A stretch of 64,000 nucleotides of DNA from Lepidonotus clava (lineage: Eukaryota; Annelida; Polychaeta; Phyllodocida; Polynoidae), in the NCBI GenBank assembly GCA_936440205.1, contig OW387140.1, positions 19,093,659 to 19,157,658 on the forward strand, in the 5' to 3' direction. Shown one piece after another: positions 10,143-22,400 of this stretch. A program made the position numbers and the translations under genes. Under the pieces are notes generated by a model. It saw only the letters and a program-made list of their open reading frames with translations, made no database searches and was not told the origin of the DNA. Each line of letters starts with the position of its first letter. The first letter of the stretch is position 1.

Positions 10143-12285
10143 TCAGTCCTAACCACAGCCCCTCCCACCGCCCTCCATCCCACCCACATCGATACACCTT
10201 CTCCATGCGCTCCTCCTCCAGTGGCCGCGTGTCGCTCGTCCCAGGTGTTGTCTACCTCCTCCACGGCGGACCACCTGACACAGCACTGCTCCGCCACCTG
10301 GGCACAAGTGGCAACACCTGGAGGCAGCGTCTCCGTTTGGTGGGCGGGGGTGTGGGCCGTGAGATGGGGAGAGGTTGTTTCTCTCGAGCTAACTCGTCTC
10401 CACTTGCCTATTAGTGGATGGGGAGGAGAGGAAGTTCTCTTTTGACGTTTGTTTTGTGTTAATAACAAACCATATAGCACCTGCTTTATATACTCCTGTG
10501 TGATCTTTTTGGTGGGGTAAAATTCAACAATGATATGAGGCGCGGAGCAGCTATATTCTGAGCTACAGGGCATAGTGGAAAGAAGCAAACGCTTTACCTT
10601 TAGCAGAAATTTACTATCTTCTCCCTACTTGGTGATTGTCTGATTTTAAACAAACGTGCCACCCGTAATAGACTATTCTTTTAATTCTTGTTGGAATATT
10701 AATTACAGAGGGTAGCCTTTTCAAACACGTATATATAGAGAGTGATCATTACAGCAACATTATAGAAGTATTTGTCGTAATTAACTGGTGTAATGTGTTT
10801 ATGGTATTTTTTCTTATTATAGCTTTTATATACTAATATGTCAATGCGCATCGACATTCATATTAACAGCCGTTCAACTTAGATTTGCGTGTACTCTTTT
10901 TGGTTTGAAGATCCACCCCCGGCCCCCGAATAGATCCACCTGTACCAAAGTGAATAAGAAACTGTTATTTGGAGGAGCTCGTCATGCTGAAGGCTTCATT
11001 GGTTGAGCTCTTAGAAGTGGAGCCGGAGGTTGCATGGGGTGTGCCCTTCAATCCGACAGGTGTTTTGCGCGCCTGTTCCCTATCATTTACTAAAAGCTTT
11101 CTTGGTACGGCAGCCCCTTGCAGTCTGCTGTCTACTGAGGCCCTCCAGATGGCCGTTCTCCCAGGGGGACAGCTTATAATGAGATGTGTGCAGTCCGGGC
11201 AGGGCTGGCGCTACATTCGGCCGCTTCTATACCGTATGGTGAACAAGGTTTACTTTTTAAATCAGTTCATATTTTCAGTGGGTAGGACCAGATGGAGGGG
11301 AGGGGGGGTGCAACTGACTGGTTACCAAGAGAACGAACTGAAGATTTGATTATACAAAACAAATCATGTATTATGGTATCCAATAGTAATCAGTTTGGTA
11401 AGGAATCACGAATTGAGACACGAATATGATAATGCATACGGTTGTTGGTTACCGTCTAAGCTCTATTTCGGTATGCTTTAATAAGCTATTAGTATGGTAC
11501 AAACAGCTACAATTACTTCAATGTCGAACAAAGTTATCTAGTTGCACATTTCCTCCCGATTTCGATTTATTATCTAATACTGAAGATTAATGCACTATTC
11601 ATGTAGTCTCCTATTAATGATGGTCATTGTATCAGATCCACATGTCTGTTTCTGACTACCAATACCGATGTACAGAGACGCCTGGTTTTAAAGCACTTGG
11701 TCTATAGGACTAATATCTGCGCGGACTATGCAGTTTTAATTAACAGTCACAGAACTCTGACAGCTGGCAGCACGTTAATTAATTAGCGGCGGGCTTTTAA
11801 GTTTGGTCTCTCCTTAATTGTCTGCCTGGAAGTGTACCTTTGCATCTGTCTATTATTTTCTTGTGTTTCAATTAGTTTTCCTGTATCTGTTTCCGTACCT
11901 CATCTCCTGTTTTACTTCTGTTCCTCTTTTTAAAACTTTAATTCCTCCACTTATGCCCCTGTGACATCGGTAAAATCAAGTTATATATTTTCTCATTTCC
12001 CTTAAGATATGAACTGCAAGTCACTTAAGTCCCAACATCTCTAGAAGAGTTAACTTTTCATTCCCGTGGCGTTTTTAAGCCGTCCTGCTATACCTGCCCC
12101 ATGCATCCCTTTGAATAAAAAGAATATCTTGAAAGCACCATCTATGCATTCTACAATGGCATCCGCTCAAGGCAAACAACCACCCCCCTCACCATCCCCC
12201 GACCCACCCCACCATCTCTCATTGGCCTCGGACAGCTCCTTGAGTTATACAAATTGGCCACGGGGTGGAGCGCCGTTCACTGCCA
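10143..12285. other. Non-coding region with an E-box cluster and an AT-rich homeodomain-type patch
   Basis: Four CAGGTG/CACCTG E-boxes lie within 79 bp (10242, 10272, 10295, 10315). At 11734-11800 several TTAATTAA-like cores lie next to a CAGCTG E-box. An ORF of 126 codons on the plus strand (10969-11349) looks protein-like in its first half but has no recognised domain, and I do not call it a gene. The remainder is AT-rich. Confidence 0.4.
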
Positions 12286-13100
12286 TTCTGCCCAATCAGA
12301 AGACTAGTTCGTCTTCATCGGCGCAGGCGCAGTGGCGGTCAAGGTGCGAGTAGTGGTCAGGAAGAGGTGGCGGTCAATCTCTCACCGGTCAGCCCCCTGG
12401 GTGGTCGTAATGAAGACCGATGGTACCGAGTTAGTAGCCAAAGTGGGCGACTACATGTTGAAACATACCGGTAAGAAATCACAGTGGTCGGCTTCGTAGA
12501 ATTCTTTCCTTTCCTCTGACATCTCATGTAGTGAACTGTATCGAAAATGGGTCCATTCCATTGATTCAAGTGCCCCATTCGTCTTTCGCTGTCTGCGCGG
12601 ATCGAATAATGCAAATGAGGAAATAGCCAAGTAATACTATCCGTAACTCCCTGCTAATATTTGGGCTATACTGTGAACGAATAGATGGGAAAGGGACGTC
12701 ATTGCACAACCACTGACCTGTTCCTGAAAGATCTAAGTTGAAGAAAGGGACTGCAGTTCTCAATAAAGAATGGAACATGCAAATTTGAGACGGACTGTAA
12801 GGGAGCGGGTCAGTGAGCAGTTGAGCAGGTCTTGCCCCTGCCCCTCATCTGCTCACACCTGCCCCCACCACGCCCCCTGTCGGCCAACAGGTGTTCCCGA
12901 GCAGCTCCGAGCAGCTGTCGCCAACCGCCGTGACCTTTGGTAGCAGAGGTCACACCGCGAGCACCTCCAGGCTCACTCTCCAAGCACATCGTCGGTTTCC
13001 CACTTAGAACACAATCTTTGAATTAGTCTTGTGCCTGGAGAGCGGGGATCTCCTTTCTGCTCGCCGCACCCGATTATGCTCATGCTAACACCTGGGGATC
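12286..13100. promoter_or_regulatory. GC-rich regulatory-looking patch
   Basis: It starts with CCAATCAGA and GCGCAGGCGCAG (NRF1-like) near 12290-12335. Between 12813 and 12917 it holds a dense run of TGAGCAG motifs, including GAGCAGCTC (12899-12907) and GAGCAGCTG (12909-12917), along with CACCTG/CAGGTG E-boxes. At 12930-12953 GTGACCT and AGGTCAC face outwards around a 10-bp spacer, an everted nuclear-receptor half-site pair. No exon is seen. It resembles a distal enhancer or promoter of unknown target. Confidence 0.35.
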
Positions 13101-16100
13101 CATTCGGATTATCGTCAGAAATAAGGGAAACCGTTTAGTATGAGTGACTCATTGAAGCTCGAGGTGTGCTTCTTGCGGGCTTCTTGAGATACAGAGTGTC
13201 ATTTATTCGTGCCCAGTTGCAGATTTTTATTGCGCTGCTTTTACAAAGCTGTGAGTACGAAAATGGTCATGGTTTTCAACTTGGAGCCTCGTTGATATCA
13301 GTCATAGCAAGTGCATTCAAAAGGAACGCTGGGGCACATTCAAGTTGTTCATATCGCCAAGTTCTCTGTTCCTTTTCTTTTTTCGTCCTCCCCTGAAAGA
13401 AGGTGACCTTGTCACATACCCTTGACCCTCCCCGATCCTTCAGCACCACCGCCCGTCATTTAATCACCCCGGAAACAACCAAAGCCCCCGCTGAATCTAC
13501 ACCGTAAGCACGGGTAGGTCGAGGTGCTTACACCCCGGCGTGGCAGGTGGCACCACTAGTTAACATCTGCTCTCCTCAAGATGAATCACGCTCCACTGCA
13601 GGAAAACAAGCCGGGGCTAAAAAACGATCCCCTCCCCCGTCCTGACTGCTTACATAATTCACGTGGCCTCCAAGCTTTCTGGCCTTGGAGGGGTTGGGAG
13701 GGATTGTGGCGGGATTAAGACTACAACCCAATTAGGGGCAGAACGCCAATTACTCGTGGGCGGGGTGATATATGGGTAGGAGTGACTCGGCAGCTGACAG
13801 CCTGAGCAGCTCATGCCCACTGCCGACAGTGGAGGAATGGGGGTAGGGCTGGGATAAAGGCGATTAGTGGCATGGCGGAAAGGGGGAATAAATCGTGATA
13901 TGTTTATTGTGCTCAGCTGGCGGCCTTTAGTTATCATGAACGTTGCCCATGTGGGAGGCATACGAGAGATGGTATTGGGGCAAAGGTGACTGGTGTCGTG
14001 TTGGAGTTAGTGCATCGACTTGTGGACAGCAATGGTGTGTCGTGGCCTGTCATTATCGCGGCCTCTAGTTCCGTAGCATGCACAAACGGAAACCTAAAAT
14101 AGATGGGTATAGCCTACTGCTGTTACCAGGTAAAGGTATGAGCCATTACCATGGCCTATTCCCTCTTTGGTAGTAGGGGTATGAGTGGTTCAGAGTGGCC
14201 GTGAGTGGCTGGTGACGGTTCCTCTGGCCGTGCAGGCCTCATGTGGTTGTGATTCCGCTAAGACCGGGGGCCGCAGCTGGTGCGAGCGACAAGTCATTTC
14301 TGCGGCCAGCTCCGAGTGAATGTGCCAAGTCGGTCTATCCATTATACATGGTCCGGGCCGCACCTGCCACCTGCCACCAGTACTCTCCACACTCCTCGTC
14401 CTCCAGCAGCCCTACGTCTCTCCTCCTGCTCCTACCCATCGCCGAGTGTTTCTAACTTATTCCAATATTTTTCGTTTTATTTCTTTTCTACATTTCCCTC
14501 TCGCTGTCGTGTAGCCTTGACCAGCTGCTTTCCATCTTACTTCATTGTTTACAACTTTTGAAAATTTCCCGTTAACGTCTTGATGTTTCTTTATTAAATT
14601 TTCTTTTCTTCCTCACATGCATAACAACAACCCCTTAATTTATGTACTCTCGTTCCGCTCTGAATTACTTCACTTTACCCCATTTCCTTCGTGTCAACTA
14701 TTCTCACCAATTTCAACCTTAACCCCACATACCCATCTTATCTACACACACCCCAACACCCCCATTCACTAGTGCCCAGGTTGGGCCCCGATAAGCTGTA
14801 AAAGCCCCCACTGAGTCGCTCCGAGGCCCGGCTGAGCTGCTCAGGCCACCCCGAGGTGGGATCAATCTGCTCAACCTCCACTCCAAAGGAGAAGGTGCCC
14901 CTCAGGTCTGTTAATCAGTAAACCGTCCTCCCCTTGACCCCGCCCCCGCCCCAAGGCCACTCGACACAATTAGTTTATCTTTCTCCTTACTCATCAAAGG
15001 CATCTTCAAATTTCCAGTGCACAAGGGTCTCCTTCAGTGGTGAAGAGGGATTTTGTACTCGTCTTGTGAGTGACGGTGCTTTTCGTAGGCCAACCAACAA
15101 TATACGTTGGGCGAAAGTTTAATTTAAATGGACTCACGCCTATTTCATTGGTATTCAAATCCGCAATGCTAATAGCTTTCCATACAGTCACTACCAAGTG
15201 TATTTCATACGTGGTATTAAACAAACAACAATGTCGACATAGAAGAAAGGGAGCCGGGTTATTTATAATTATGGATACAGTAATGGAACTTAGGATAAAG
15301 ATGTTAAACAACCAATGTGAACATACGTGTATGTAAATATTTACAGTTGTTATATCAGCCTAAGTATTAGACATCTTTTTCTACTATCACCTCTCCCCTG
15401 GGCCCCGGACCGCCAGCCATATGGACTCGTGGAGACGACATCAATATAATGCCTCGCCCCCTGCCACACCCCCTGCCTGTTCCCACACCAATCAATACCA
15501 CTTTTCATCAACGCTGCCTTTTTATGGCCCTCAACACCCCCACTGCCCAGCCAACCCCATCCCCTACGTGCTAGTCCAGGCTCTCACAGCACTCTCTCCA
15601 AGACACTACAAGAATGCAGGCCGGAACAATACAAACTTTTTTTGGTATTTACACGCACTTTCCTAGAGGGCTTGCAACATGCTGGTGATTTCGAAATCCT
15701 TGTGAGGTGGAAGGGGCATATGCAGGGTATTAGAAAGAGGCACAGTAGACATGATATATTATGTAACATATATTATATGTGCACAGATGTATAGATGTAT
15801 GTCTGCGTATTTTATGGTATCATAATAATTATTATGCTATCCACGTGTATGTTTTGCGATAGAGCTGTTTTTGAAGTTTCGATCCCCATCCAATGGATAT
15901 TGAAGAAAGGGGGCGGGCTATCGTGTAACTGTCAGACCTCCTATACCCTACCTTTCTCTTTTTTTGGATCCAACCCCTGAAGCAGTGGTTGAACAAGATC
16001 CCCTGGGATAGATAGAAGAAATACGGACGGAGGGAGACATCACTGTTAGTACCTGGGTACGATCATTTAGAAAGAGGCAATGAGAGCCAGACAGGTGGAA

Positions 16101-17040
16101 GATGGTAGCAGAAAATGGGGTATTGGGAGAGAGGGAGGTTGGATATTGGAGGAGAGGGGAGGAGTGGGGGTAGGATATGGACGGATTGGCGGGTGTGTCA
16201 AAACAAGGAGGTATTGGGACGTGGATAGGGTGGCTGGTGGCGTTCAGTTTCACATAAATACTTGCTACACTGTTTCCAGCATGGGCTGGGTCAATATTGC
16301 AGTATGAATAATGAACGGCTCTCTGTGAGCGACGACACCTGGCAGCCGGGGGGCCGGCAGGGAAAGCACCTCTCCAGCCCGCCGTCTTGAGACGACGCCC
16401 AACCATGTCTAGTGTTCTTACGTCTCTTATAATCGGTGTTTCTAAACAGCATGTACAGTCCTTATACGACCTTTTTTTAGATTAAGGTATGGGGACACAT
16501 TTCTAGTCCGTCCGATTCCTGGTGAAACACTATTTTTTATTGAGCAAGATAACTGAATGGTTATTTGGTTATAGAGACTACCACTAGGGAACAGCACCAG
16601 GTGAATGGACAGGTACCATGCTGGCAGTGCATGAACCCTGGTGGAGGTAAATGGAACTCTCACTGGGTACAGGTAACTGCAATCACTACTGACTGAACCC
16701 CCAACAGGACCGGACCATACCAAAAAATATGGGGCCCAGATATGGGAATGCAAGTCCTACCCTCGACCTTCCAAAAGAGACAATCACATTCTCATCATTT
16801 TACAGAACACACAAACTCCAAATGCAAAGAAATCATTTAAAGAACGCATAGAAATGCCAAGAAGGTGGCGAGGAGTGGCAGATGCGAAGAAAAGAAGTAG
16901 GGGGTAAACCGGGACCTCATTGATTTTCTCCCACCAAAAGAGGGCACCAGCGCGCCGATTCTTTACACCCATCGATTGCAGACGCACGCACTTTGATACA
17001 AACGCCAAACGTTTAATTTAAGCCGAGAACCGGCGGAAAA
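13101..17040. other. Non-coding region
   Basis: Mixed AT- and GC-rich DNA. GAGCAGCTC occurs at 13804-13812 and, inverted, at 14834-14842. A purine-rich tract covers 16100-16220, and its opposite strand gives a spurious 152-codon frame (15948-16406). No convincing exon, RNA gene or transposon is seen. Confidence 0.4.
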
Positions 17041-17082
17041 CGCTGGGACCGGCGCACGTGGCATTGGGACATTTTCCTTTAG

Positions 17083-17091
17083 GTGGCGCGC
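17083..17091 (+). promoter_or_regulatory. AGGTGGCGC, CTCF-like core
   Basis: One of three copies of AGGTGGCGC in the window; the others are near 5361 and 26652. It lies directly before the ETS-site tandem array. The match is to the known CTCF core only; binding is inference. Confidence 0.25.
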
Positions 17092-17132
17092 AGGTCGGCA
17101 CAGATGTGGGCACTCCCAGAATTGTGCCCGAC

Positions 17133-17282
17133 ACCGGAAGTGTGGGGTATTTACTGCAAGGGCCTCTCACCGGAAGTGTGGGGTATCTGCTGAAAGGGCC
17201 TCTCACCGTGTGGGGTATCTGCTGAAAGGGCCTCTCACCGGAAGTGAGAGGACATTGTGGAAAGGGCCTCATACCGGAGGTG
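17133..17282 (+). repeat. 36-bp tandem repeat carrying ETS sites
   Basis: About four to five copies of a 36-bp unit (ACCGGAAGTGTGGGGTATCT, then a stretch ending GGGCCTCTC). The consensus ETS/GABP site ACCGGAAGTG recurs at 17133, 17169 and 17237. One copy (17205) has lost four bases of the site, and the last (17273) reads ACCGGAGGTG. The minus-strand frame through it (17018-17272) is a periodic artefact. It may be a neutral minisatellite or a homotypic binding-site array. Confidence 0.8.
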
Positions 17283-19389
17283 GAGGTTATTATTTAAGCG
17301 TCTTTCAGTGGGACTGTTTTTTTTAATTTGATTTTTATTGGGCCCAAGGGTCATTTTTTCATTTCGTTTTTCAGTGACCGTTGCCTTTGTCTTGTGTTCT
17401 GAACGATAAGATGCTCCATTAGAGACTGCCTAGGAGAAAAAAGGAATATACTTGGATATTGTTGGAGGGGAATGTGGAAAGTAAAAGATCGTTGAATGTA
17501 TAGTTAAATAACCAAAATGGATCTTATAAGTAATCCTTTTACATTGAAATGCTGGTAAACACACATAGATTCTCTTGATCATTGCTTTTTTAATACATTT
17601 GCTTGAAACATGTTTAATGTTCAACGATTAAAGACGCACGTATAGAGTTGAGAATAGGACTGTTGTAACCCAACTGGTGTGACCGAGAAGACATTGGTGC
17701 TAAGGGGGTGACCCATAGTATTAGGGGCATGAATCTTGTCTGGGCTTTTACTTCAAAGCATGTCAAACAAATGTGTCCCTACAAAACCTGAGGTGTGTTG
17801 ACAGACTAGAGGTGTGAGGAGAGGGGCCCGGGGTGTGCGTTTAGTGGTTCCTCTTACCCTCTTTAGCAGGCCGAGCATTATGCTGTGCCATATGTTATTG
17901 ACCCTCCCTAGCCTTTCCTTAACACGCGGTACGTCGTCCTGCTCTGAATATAATTTATATGACGTTCTGCAAATGAAAAAACAGAGGGTTTGGTGCTGAC
18001 CTTTAAAAGTTTAGTATATGCCCAATAATAAACCTCTAAATGTACAGTGTACTCATTGTAATAGAGACATAATAGTCGTTGGTCCTTTATGATAGTCCAA
18101 TATGTCTTTTGTGAAAATTGAATAAATCAATGCATGAATAAAATTATAGTTACTTGAATGTGGTAATGTTGCTAATTGCAGTATATCACACTGCCGTCTC
18201 TACATTGGCGTAGCACCGTTGTCCTGAGTTTGGGGGCGTCGGGGTCTTTGGGCCCCCTCCCCCAACCGTCCTCCTGCAGATAGGTAGGAGGTGGTGGGGA
18301 GGGGGTTGACATGGATACTCTAGGTAAACCTCTACTGCCTGCCGAGTGGCCGGTTTACAAACAACACTACGCTGGTCGCCGACGGTTAAACTAGACTGGG
18401 CAAACAAGCCACCTGTTTGCTGGGAACCAGCCTTTGTGTCGTCTGCTGAGGGGGGAACGTGTCTAACACAATGGGGACTTGTCACCAGCACCTATTGGCA
18501 CCCTGCCCCTCCTCATAACCACCTCCCCACCGCCTCCAGTGTACAAGGGGGCACCTCTATATATTAGTACTAGCTCCCATATACCAGAAGGGATCCAAAT
18601 TTCCCTATAGCCCAATTCGCCTTCTAACTTTGTACAGTATTAATTGCTCAATGGTTTCCCTTCCTTTATGTGTGAAAATAACGACATGTCAGATAAAATG
18701 GTATACACATTATATAGTCAATCATGGTTATGAAAACTTTGTACATCTGATAAAAGTATAAGATGGGAGTACAACTTTTCTGAATATTAGGAAACCTTCT
18801 GTCTGTTGGACTACCCCTATGATCTCCTCTGAAAAAGACACCACCACCCTTAATACCAGCACCAACATCAGCCACCTCCCCTATACCATGTCATCTTCAG
18901 GTAAGTTCTCGTGAGAAAACATGCCCCGAATCATCGAGATAAATCCGCTGGGTGGCAATGCCCCGGCAATGCCCCAGAATTAGTATACAGTCAAAGCCCT
19001 ACTTTCATGATTTGGTATCTCCTCTTAAAGCCATGATTTGGTATCTGCTCTTAAGGGAATTAAGACATTTCAATAATTATAAGGTTCTGTGGGTTCCGTG
19101 GGTTCCTAGAACCCCCCTAGTATATCAAAATTGTCAGGGCACTAAAGTCAATTATATATGACATTCCGATTAATTGTGACCTCACAGATGATGTTTAATT
19201 GGCTCAGAGCAAAATGTAACCTCATACTTGTTTGGACTCTCTAAGATCCGCCCTAAGATCATATAATCGCGGTACAAAACCCGGGTACAAAACGCTCCAG
19301 AACGCGATGGTGTATATTCATTGACACATAGTGGTTTCACTTAGACAGTACGGCTGTCCTAAAATCCCTTGTATTTTAGTTTACAACAA
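17283..19389. other. Non-coding region
   Basis: AT-rich, with a T-rich tract at 17310-17370 and a GC-rich patch at 18220-18560 whose open frames show no domain. A short tandem duplication of 'CATGATTTGGTATCT.CTCTTAA' lies at about 19006-19055. Nothing else is seen. Confidence 0.45.
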
Positions 19390-19462
19390 GTGGCTTTGCC
19401 AGGATTTGAACCCACAACCTTTGGGTTTGGAGGTGAGGGTCTTAACCACTACACCATGGAGG
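19390..19462 (-). repeat. tRNA-derived SINE head or tRNA pseudogene
   Basis: On the minus strand TGGTGTAGTGGTTAAGACC matches a pol III box A, and GGTTGTGGGTTCAAATCC a box B, at tRNA-like spacing. The acceptor arms do not pair and the T-stem is poor, so it is not a working tRNA. It is best read as a SINE head. I could not define the SINE body or its tail. Confidence 0.55.
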
Positions 19463-22400
19463 ATGAGGCTGGAACTAAGAAATGGGGTCATGACCCAATT
19501 TGCTGGTTCCCACAGGTCCTCTTGAAAGCAGTTTAACAAAACAGCAGCCAGATGGACAGGTTGGTTATGGCCCATTTTGCTGGTTCTTGGTAAGACCTGA
19601 AGAAGTTCAATATGTAGGCAGCAACATGCGAAAGGATATCATTTTAGAAGAAGTAGGGTAACAACTGCGGGCTTGTATATGGTGGTATTATATGATATAG
19701 GGGTATTAAAACAGAAAGTACATTAACCGACAGAAAAATAGTTGTGTTAAGGCTTCTCAACTTATCCAAATCGATCTATGCTTCCGACCCTTACATATAT
19801 TTTTAAGAAAATGTTTTAGTAAATCAAATTCAATTCACATGAACAGATGAACACTATGATATACATCATCAAAAACATATTACGGATGATATGATTAGGA
19901 ATCGTTCCAGAGAGTGTATGAATTCCATAGTTCTGTTGGTATTAAAAAGGTATTAAAATTATTTTTTTATTCCCGACCTCCCTACTCTATTTTTGGGATC
20001 CTTGTAAAACTCTACCTCAACAACTTCTTTTGGCATTATGCGCATCTTCAAATTACAACACTCTGTGTAGGGAATTACCCACTTCCACTATCATTATCAT
20101 TGGACGTGAGAGATGTACATGCCCTGATGTAATGGTCGTTGGTCTACATGCTGGTATGGGGGTCTGGGCGCCATGATCATGATTACATGCACCATTAATC
20201 ATTGTGTTGTTGGAGTCTTCTTAACTTGAAGACTGTCTGCGGTATCTAGTGAGGAAACAGTACACGATAAGCTCGTATATTATTGCCTATTGGGTTAAGT
20301 ATTTCTTCATATCGATTCCAGAAGTAAATTGCCTTAAATGGTGGTGCCACCGGACTGGTCAGTAAAACGAGAAATGTCCTCCACACCTACCACTGAATGG
20401 TTAAACTTGGTTGAGGACCCATACAAGTCATGTTCTCTGTGGTACATGGGTCAAACCTATGCTATAGGGTGATATAGAGAATTGCTATAGATTTAACAAA
20501 TCTATGTCCAAGTGGCTGAACGGCACCCTCATTCTGGATGAGGAGACAAAATGAAATGGGTGACCTTTCCCTCGAGGTTTTTACATGCTATTTTCATAAA
20601 GAAGAAGGGAGAGAAGTGGTAGGCGCGCGCCTCCTATGATCCCTAATATACATACGGGATACAAAGCCTAAAGATGTATAGGTCTTTTCAGTAACTTGGC
20701 CTCCCTGCCTCTGAGGTTGTTTTCAATATGTTCCCGTCCGTTCCTAGGTGGCAGCAGCGTGCCGTGGGTGTGGGATATTCCCTACTCACTCACCCCGACA
20801 CCTCCCTGCCTGGATGACAGTCAATGCAGCTGTATTACTTTATGCCCAATTACAAATGGATATAACTCGTGCAGTCTAAATGTTTATCCATGGTGTACAC
20901 GATGCACGCTGAATTTGGTGTAATGAATGTATAGAACCAGTAGAAATAGGCACAAGTCCACCTTATTGTTACATGTACGTGCATTGCCATTGACTTCACG
21001 TTATCTTCAGTGCAATCCTACACAACTGGTTGAACTCACATTGCGTGCATTCAGTCCATCAGCGCAAACTGGATGGGGGTATCTTGGTGATTATGTCATC
21101 TGAAGTATTTCACTCTAATTACAGACACAGAACACAGGGTGAGGTCACAGTACAACATCGTATTTCTCTACTTTGACCGGCAAAGAACACTGGGACGAAG
21201 GCGGAACTCCCGAACAGCTATCCCCATTAAAATAGGGTTAAATAAACAGAGACCATAGAATGAAATCCGCGCTTAATGCCTGGTGGCCAGGGCTAGGTGT
21301 AAAGGATTAGGTAAAGCATAATTGATTGAGGTAAATACCTGAGAATAGTAGAGAAGCCGAAATATGTCGACGCTCGCTGGCCGCCGACGTCCCCTTGTGT
21401 ATCATGGGGCTCCGGCCAACACACGGAGGATAAAATCCACAATCCAATAGCAGCTAGTATCCGCACACTCGTATAAATACGTCCTATAATATCTTATCCA
21501 GAGGTCTTATATCCACGGTGCCTTGTGGAGTAGTAGTCCAAGTAAAATCCAGTGCACACTGGTAGTGATAGCGTAATGGGGATGGTGGTAGTGGTGGTTT
21601 GCCCGCATCCAGTGTGCTGGTGGTGGTGGTGCTGGCAGCGGTGGGATGAGGCTGCCTACTCGTCCGGAGGCTGCGAGAAGACTGACGGACCGAGTGTGAG
21701 AGCGAGTGAGAGGGGAGGGGCGGGGGGGTGCGGGCCGGCGGGGGAGGGTGGGTCAGGGCCGAGAGCAGGGCCGAGAGCGAACAGATGAGGTCGTGTCGCG
21801 GGAGAGTGGCTGACTGCGGGTGCGTTGGGAGAGTGGAAGTGTCGGTACACAGGCCTGGGCGCAATGAGTGTGTACCTGCTCTCCAAGCAGATTTAGGAGC
21901 TCACGTGGGGTACTGGAGTGATGAGGACCAGAACTGTGTAGGGATGCTGCTGCTGCTCCAGTGCCAAGTCCTGCCCTCCCCACTGTACTACTCAACAGAC
22001 CCAGTTACCCCTGCATGCACCTGCACAACCTACAGCACGTGCACAGGGCTGGGCACACGTGCATACAAATAACTGCCAATCCATGCTTTGAAAGGGTTAA
22101 TTATTGTGGAAATAACGGACATTGACGATAATTTGGGAGATGTTGTTGGGTTTATTTTTTCATTTGTGTGTATACATGTGTGTTTTTTTGTTTAAGATCA
22201 TCACAAATATATATCCGCAGCTGTGGGGATGGGCCAGTTTTTTGACATCTAGATGTCATGGGGAACCGGGACTCCTGGCAAGAATAGGTCCTAAGTATTA
22301 GTATTATATTCACCGATGATTGCAGGAGGCGATGACATAAGGATCTTTGGGGTAGTCGGGCTGTCTATGACATCACAGGTGTTGAGCTTTAGACCGTGTC

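Noticed and set aside
10079-10588. 169-codon minus-strand ORF
   Set aside because: Starts inside unrelated AT-rich DNA and ends in transposon palindromes; no domain.
10969-11349. 126-codon plus-strand ORF
   Set aside because: Reads plausibly at first but shows no family signature, and this length is expected by chance in a window of this size.
15948-16406. 152-codon minus-strand ORF
   Set aside because: Opposite strand of a purine-rich tract; proline/serine low complexity.
17018-17272. 84-codon minus-strand ORF with periodic sequence
   Set aside because: Simple translation of the 36-bp (12-codon) tandem repeat.
21484-21864. 126-codon minus-strand ORF
   Set aside because: Pro/Ser/Thr-rich shadow of a G-rich tract.
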